From Candidatus Desantisbacteria bacterium CG2_30_40_21 (GTDB lineage: Bacteria > UBA9089 > CG2-30-40-21): DNA of 8,480 nucleotides. This document shows, piece after piece, positions 6,558-8,480 of this stretch. The notes beneath the pieces were generated by a model. That model was not told the DNA's origin, did not search any database, and saw only the letters and a program-made list of their open reading frames with translations. The stretch covers positions 1-8,480 of the forward strand of contig MNYI01000116.1 in the NCBI GenBank assembly GCA_001873945.1, in the 5' to 3' direction. Numbering within the stretch: position 1 is the first letter of the stretch; each line of letters starts with the position of its first letter. A program made the position numbers and the translations under genes.

Positions 6558-6577
6558 CATATAAATAACCTATATTT

Positions 6578-7162
6578 TTATTTTTTGAATCCCTCTACAT
6601 ACCCAGCCGCTTCCTTTATCTCCTCACCACTCAATTCATCCTTATATGCCGGCATCTGTTCACCCTTACCATTGGCAATAAAACCAACCAATTGACTCAA
6701 GCCAATCTTTAATCTGGCAAAATCTGGTGGCTTGGGATCCAAGTTTTCAGCTACTTCTGTTTTACCATCGCCTTTTGCCCCATGGCAAACAAGGCATTTA
6801 TCATTATAAATGCTGCGACCCTTAGCACTAACGGTTTTCTTCTCATCTTTTGTAGTTGTAGATGTTCCATTCACATTGCTATCAGCGGGTGTTTTCACTG
6901 GTTCAGGTGGCTTCAAATCAGGATGGTGTGGATTATGGCACTTAAAACAGGCAAGATTACCCTTGCCTTTCATATGTTTTTTCAAAACAATCTGTGGCTG
7001 AGGGAAGGTTGATAGTGTGCCTGGTCGAGCAGGTAGACTCAGGTGGCATCTAAGACAAAGCGATTGTGAGCGGTCAGTGGTTATGGTCTTTGTGCCAGTT
7101 TTATCCTCTGACTTGATCACAGGTATATCATCTGGACCATGGCAATTCTCACAATTTATCAC
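6578..7162 (-). CDS. Tetrahaem c-type cytochrome, 5'-truncated
   Basis: The readable protein is 194 residues from a GTG at 7162, with four CXXCH haem sites: C4-H8 (CENCH), C36-H40 (CLRCH), C72-H76 (CFKCH) and C123-H127 (CLVCH). The first three belong to a multihaem module (NCENCHGPDD, CLRCHL, CFKCHNPHH). A Pro/Thr/Ser-rich linker (about 84-112) joins it to a class I monohaem domain with the likely axial Met170 (EQMPAYKDELSGEEI). The signal peptide a c-type cytochrome needs is missing. Cytochrome-like sequence (TGKHKV) continues 5 codons upstream of the GTG to an in-frame TAA at 7180-7178, where a moeA fragment begins. The original 5' part is therefore lost. In the intact state it would be a periplasmic electron carrier for the Fe-S/NrfD unit. 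As it stands it is probably not exported and may be non-functional. Confidence 0.85.
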   Translation of the reverse strand: MINCENCHGPDDIPVIKSEDKTGTKTITTDRSQSLCLRCHLSLPARPGTLSTFPQPQIVLKKHMKGKGNLACFKCHNPHHPDLKPPEPVKTPADSNVNGTSTTTKDEKKTVSAKGRSIYNDKCLVCHGAKGDGKTEVAENLDPKPPDFARLKIGLSQLVGFIANGKGEQMPAYKDELSGEEIKEAAGYVEGFKK

Positions 7163-7163
7163 C

Positions 7164-7532
7164 TTATGCTTTCCAGTTTATCTGGCTAAGCAAGGTATAG
7201 GAATTAACATCACGAATCTTGCCAGCCACGAGTTTTTCATTAACCCCAACCAACTCATCACCAGTAACAAGCACAGCCACAACAGGTCGTGATGCCACCC
7301 TTACCAATGGTCTGCCAAGAGCCGCCAGCATCCCAATTCCTGCCGGACCAATCACTTTGCCTCCCTTGAGCACCAATTGCCCCTGACTCACATCCTCACC
7401 CAGATAGCGGATGTTATCACCCGGTTTTGCCCCCTTAAATACTTTGATTATATCACCATCAACCACTGTATATTCCTTCATCAGCACAGCATCAGCCCCA
7501 AAAGGCAGGGATGCACCGGTCATGATTTGTCA
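7164..7532 (-). pseudogene. moeA: Internal fragment of molybdopterin molybdenumtransferase MoeA
   Basis: About 120 codons match the middle of MoeA: QIMTGASLPFGADAV, GDNIRYLGEDVSQG, GPAGIGMLAALG, VAVLVTGDELV and a final KIRDVNSYTLLSQI. MoeA inserts molybdate into molybdopterin, so a link to the molybdoenzyme downstream is logical. A full MoeA has about 400 residues. Here the N-terminal part is missing (homology starts at the codons just after an in-frame TGA at about 7535), and the C-terminal half, including the molybdate-binding region, is replaced by cytochrome sequence near 7180. An ATG at 7523 could start a 119-residue product, but I see no ribosome binding site before it. A functional enzyme is very unlikely. 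Confidence 0.85.
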
Positions 7533-7626
7533 AACGCAAAAAAATCATAGGATTATTCATAAAAGTCATAGTGGAATCAGTCGTTCTTCTCCATGCCTTT
7601 GTAATAAACAGTGCTCAAAATCTTTG

Positions 7627-7655
7627 TTGACAAATATGGAAAGATATTATATACT
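7627..7655 (+). promoter_or_regulatory. Sigma70-type promoter upstream of the AAA-ATPase-like gene
   Basis: A perfect -35 TTGACA (7627-7632), a 17-bp spacer and the -10 TATACT (7650-7655) face the gene starting at 7825. Transcription would start around 7662, giving a leader of about 160 nt that contains nearly the whole palindromic element. The last base of the -10 is the first base of that element's inverted repeat. Confidence 0.65.
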
Positions 7656-7807
7656 AAGGGTCTGTCAACCTTAAAATGACAGATAAGTCAGTAGGACAGA
7701 CATTCTTGTCTGTCATTTATCTCAAGCGGACAAATGAGTCAGGCAAGAATGCCTGACCTACCGACTATAGAAACCTTATCCGACATTTGAGAGTTGACAG
7801 ACCCTTA
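7655..7807. mobile_element. MITE-like nested palindromic element
   Basis: The perfect 15-bp inverted repeats are TAAGGGTCTGTCAAC (7655-7669) and its complement (7793-7807). The next 18 bases inward also pair imperfectly (13 of 18). The inner arms read AGTCAGTAGGACAGACATTC and, on the other strand, AGTCGGTAGGTCAGGCATTC. If the outer TA is taken as target duplication, the repeats begin AGGGTCTGTC; no longer duplication is visible. It is 153 bp long without coding capacity. It lies in the leader of the ATPase-like gene. Confidence 0.72.
7695..7757. repeat. Double hairpin core of the 7655-7807 element
   Basis: GACAGAC-attctt-GTCTGTC (7695-7714) and GTCAGGC-aagaat-GCCTGAC (7738-7757) are two 7-bp stems with 6-nt loops. 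They are flanked by GTAG and CTAC, as in the 6412-6474 core. Each stem differs in sequence but pairs perfectly. Confidence 0.78.
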
Positions 7808-7824
7808 CCTTATGAGGAATAACC

Positions 7825-8480
7825 ATGAAGAAGTTACCGATAGGCATCCAGACATTTGAAAAGATAATCAAAGAGAACTACTGTTATGTAGACAAAACAG
7901 AGATAATCTATAAACTCATAAATAACGGTACTTACTTTTTCCTATCTCGTCCACGGAGATTTGGCAAGTCATTATTAATAGACACGATAAAGAGCTTATT
8001 TGAGGGCAGGGAAGAGCTTTTCAAGGGATTGTGGATAGAAGACAAATGGGATTTCAGCCAGAAATATCCTTTGATAAAGATAGATTTTGGTAATCAAAAG
8101 GCTACCTCAAGTAACGAACTTTTATCGTTTATCTTAAATCAATTAAGGTTTATTGCCTCAAACAATAATTTATCCCTTGAAATGACAACCTATTATGAGG
8201 CATTTGAAGAATTAATAAGGAAATTAGCTACAAAAAACAGGGTAGTTGTGCTTATAGATGAGTATGATAAACCTATTCTGGACAATATAGAAAATCCAGA
8301 GCTTGCCAGAGAGATGAGAGAAATCCTCAAGGGTTTTTATACCATACTAAAAGGGGCTGATGCATACATTAAGTTTGTCATGCTGACAGGGGTGTCTAAG
8401 TTTTCTAAGGTGTCAATATTTTCAGGGTTAAATAACCTATGGGATATAACGATAGAAGCAGATTTTAGTGCCATCTGTGG
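7825..8480 (+). CDS. AAA-ATPase-like protein (DUF1703-associated family), 3' end outside the window
   Basis: The first 218 codons are present and the gene runs off the window. It begins MKKLPIGIQTFEKI, then YVDKTEIIYKLI, typical of the AAA-ATPase-like family that usually carries a C-terminal PD-(D/E)XK nuclease-like domain (DUF1703). The Walker A equivalent is SRPRRFGKSLL (41-51, Lys48 and Ser49). Walker B is VVVLIDEYDKPI (140-151, Asp145 and Glu146). The conserved sensor segment is LTGVSKFSKVSIFSGLNNLWDIT (187-209). The ATG follows GAGGA at 7814-7818. The family is widespread in multicopy form in anaerobes and candidate phyla; its cellular role is not established. The nuclease-like domain cannot be checked here. 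It is divergent from, and likely unrelated in function to, the redox cluster. Confidence 0.9.
   Translation, partial: MKKLPIGIQTFEKIIKENYCYVDKTEIIYKLINNGTYFFLSRPRRFGKSLLIDTIKSLFEGREELFKGLWIEDKWDFSQKYPLIKIDFGNQKATSSNELLSFILNQLRFIASNNNLSLEMTTYYEAFEELIRKLATKNRVVVLIDEYDKPILDNIENPELAREMREILKGFYTILKGADAYIKFVMLTGVSKFSKVSIFSGLNNLWDITIEADFSAIC

Noticed and set aside
6360..6560. Minus-strand open frame of 66 codons (contains ACPVADDRQECLSYR)
   Set aside because: It is the translation of the palindromic element itself, bounded by its inverted repeats; similar peptides are a by-product of this repeat type.
7566..7646. Minus-strand run YLSIFVNKDFEHCLLQRHGE ending in RLIPL
   Set aside because: It could be a tail remnant of a PIN-like toxin, but 26 codons without a start or recognised motif are too little to call.
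7793..7823. Outward TTGACA in the right inverted repeat as a promoter for the ATPase-like gene
   Set aside because: The best -10 at 17-18 bp spacing is GAATAA or AATAAC and overlaps the ribosome binding site; the promoter at 7627-7655 is far better.

Overview
The window is bacterial DNA of moderate to low G+C. It has strong AGGAGG-type Shine-Dalgarno sites, Tat-exported redox proteins and many short palindromic repeats. The gene content suggests an anaerobically respiring, uncultivated bacterium, but nothing here fixes the phylum.

The core (about 7.5 kb down to 0.4 kb, read on the minus strand) is a gene cluster for a membrane-bound molybdopterin oxidoreductase of the complex iron-sulfur molybdoenzyme (CISM) type. 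In transcription order it holds: an internal fragment of moeA (7532-7164); a multihaem cytochrome c that has lost its 5' end (7162-6578); a Tat-exported four-cluster Fe-S protein (6327-5584); an NrfD/PsrC-type quinone-interacting membrane subunit whose frame is broken by one extra base in an A6/T6 run (5587-4600); a second Tat-exported Fe-S protein with a degenerate third cysteine motif (4400-3636); the 866-residue catalytic subunit (3621-1021); and a rhodanese-domain lipoprotein (849-418). The simplest reading is electron flow between the quinone pool (NrfD), one or both Fe-S subunits and the molybdenum site, with the cytochrome as an alternative periplasmic partner. The rhodanese next door points to sulfur chemistry (polysulfide, thiosulfate or tetrathionate), as with Sud and Psr in Wolinella, but the substrate is not proven by sequence.

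The flanks are accessory DNA. On the left (168-389, plus strand) is a HicA-like toxin reading frame whose expected ATG is TGG, with no HicB antitoxin in view. On the right (7825 to the window edge, plus strand) is the start of an AAA-ATPase-like gene of the DUF1703-associated family, behind a near-consensus promoter.

Three small non-coding palindromic elements lie in the intergenic gaps (4417-4535, 6361-6557, 7655-7807). Each has perfect 15-18 bp terminal inverted repeats. Two have clear target-site duplications (4 bp TCGT and 9 bp CATATAAAT) and the third is compatible with TA. Two carry an inner pair of hairpins, and a related single hairpin lies at 873-894. Across these five hairpins the stem bases change but pairing is kept. 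Together with the truncated moeA and cytochrome, the broken NrfD frame and the damaged hicA, they show a locus that has been rearranged or is decaying, unless some of the breaks are assembly errors.
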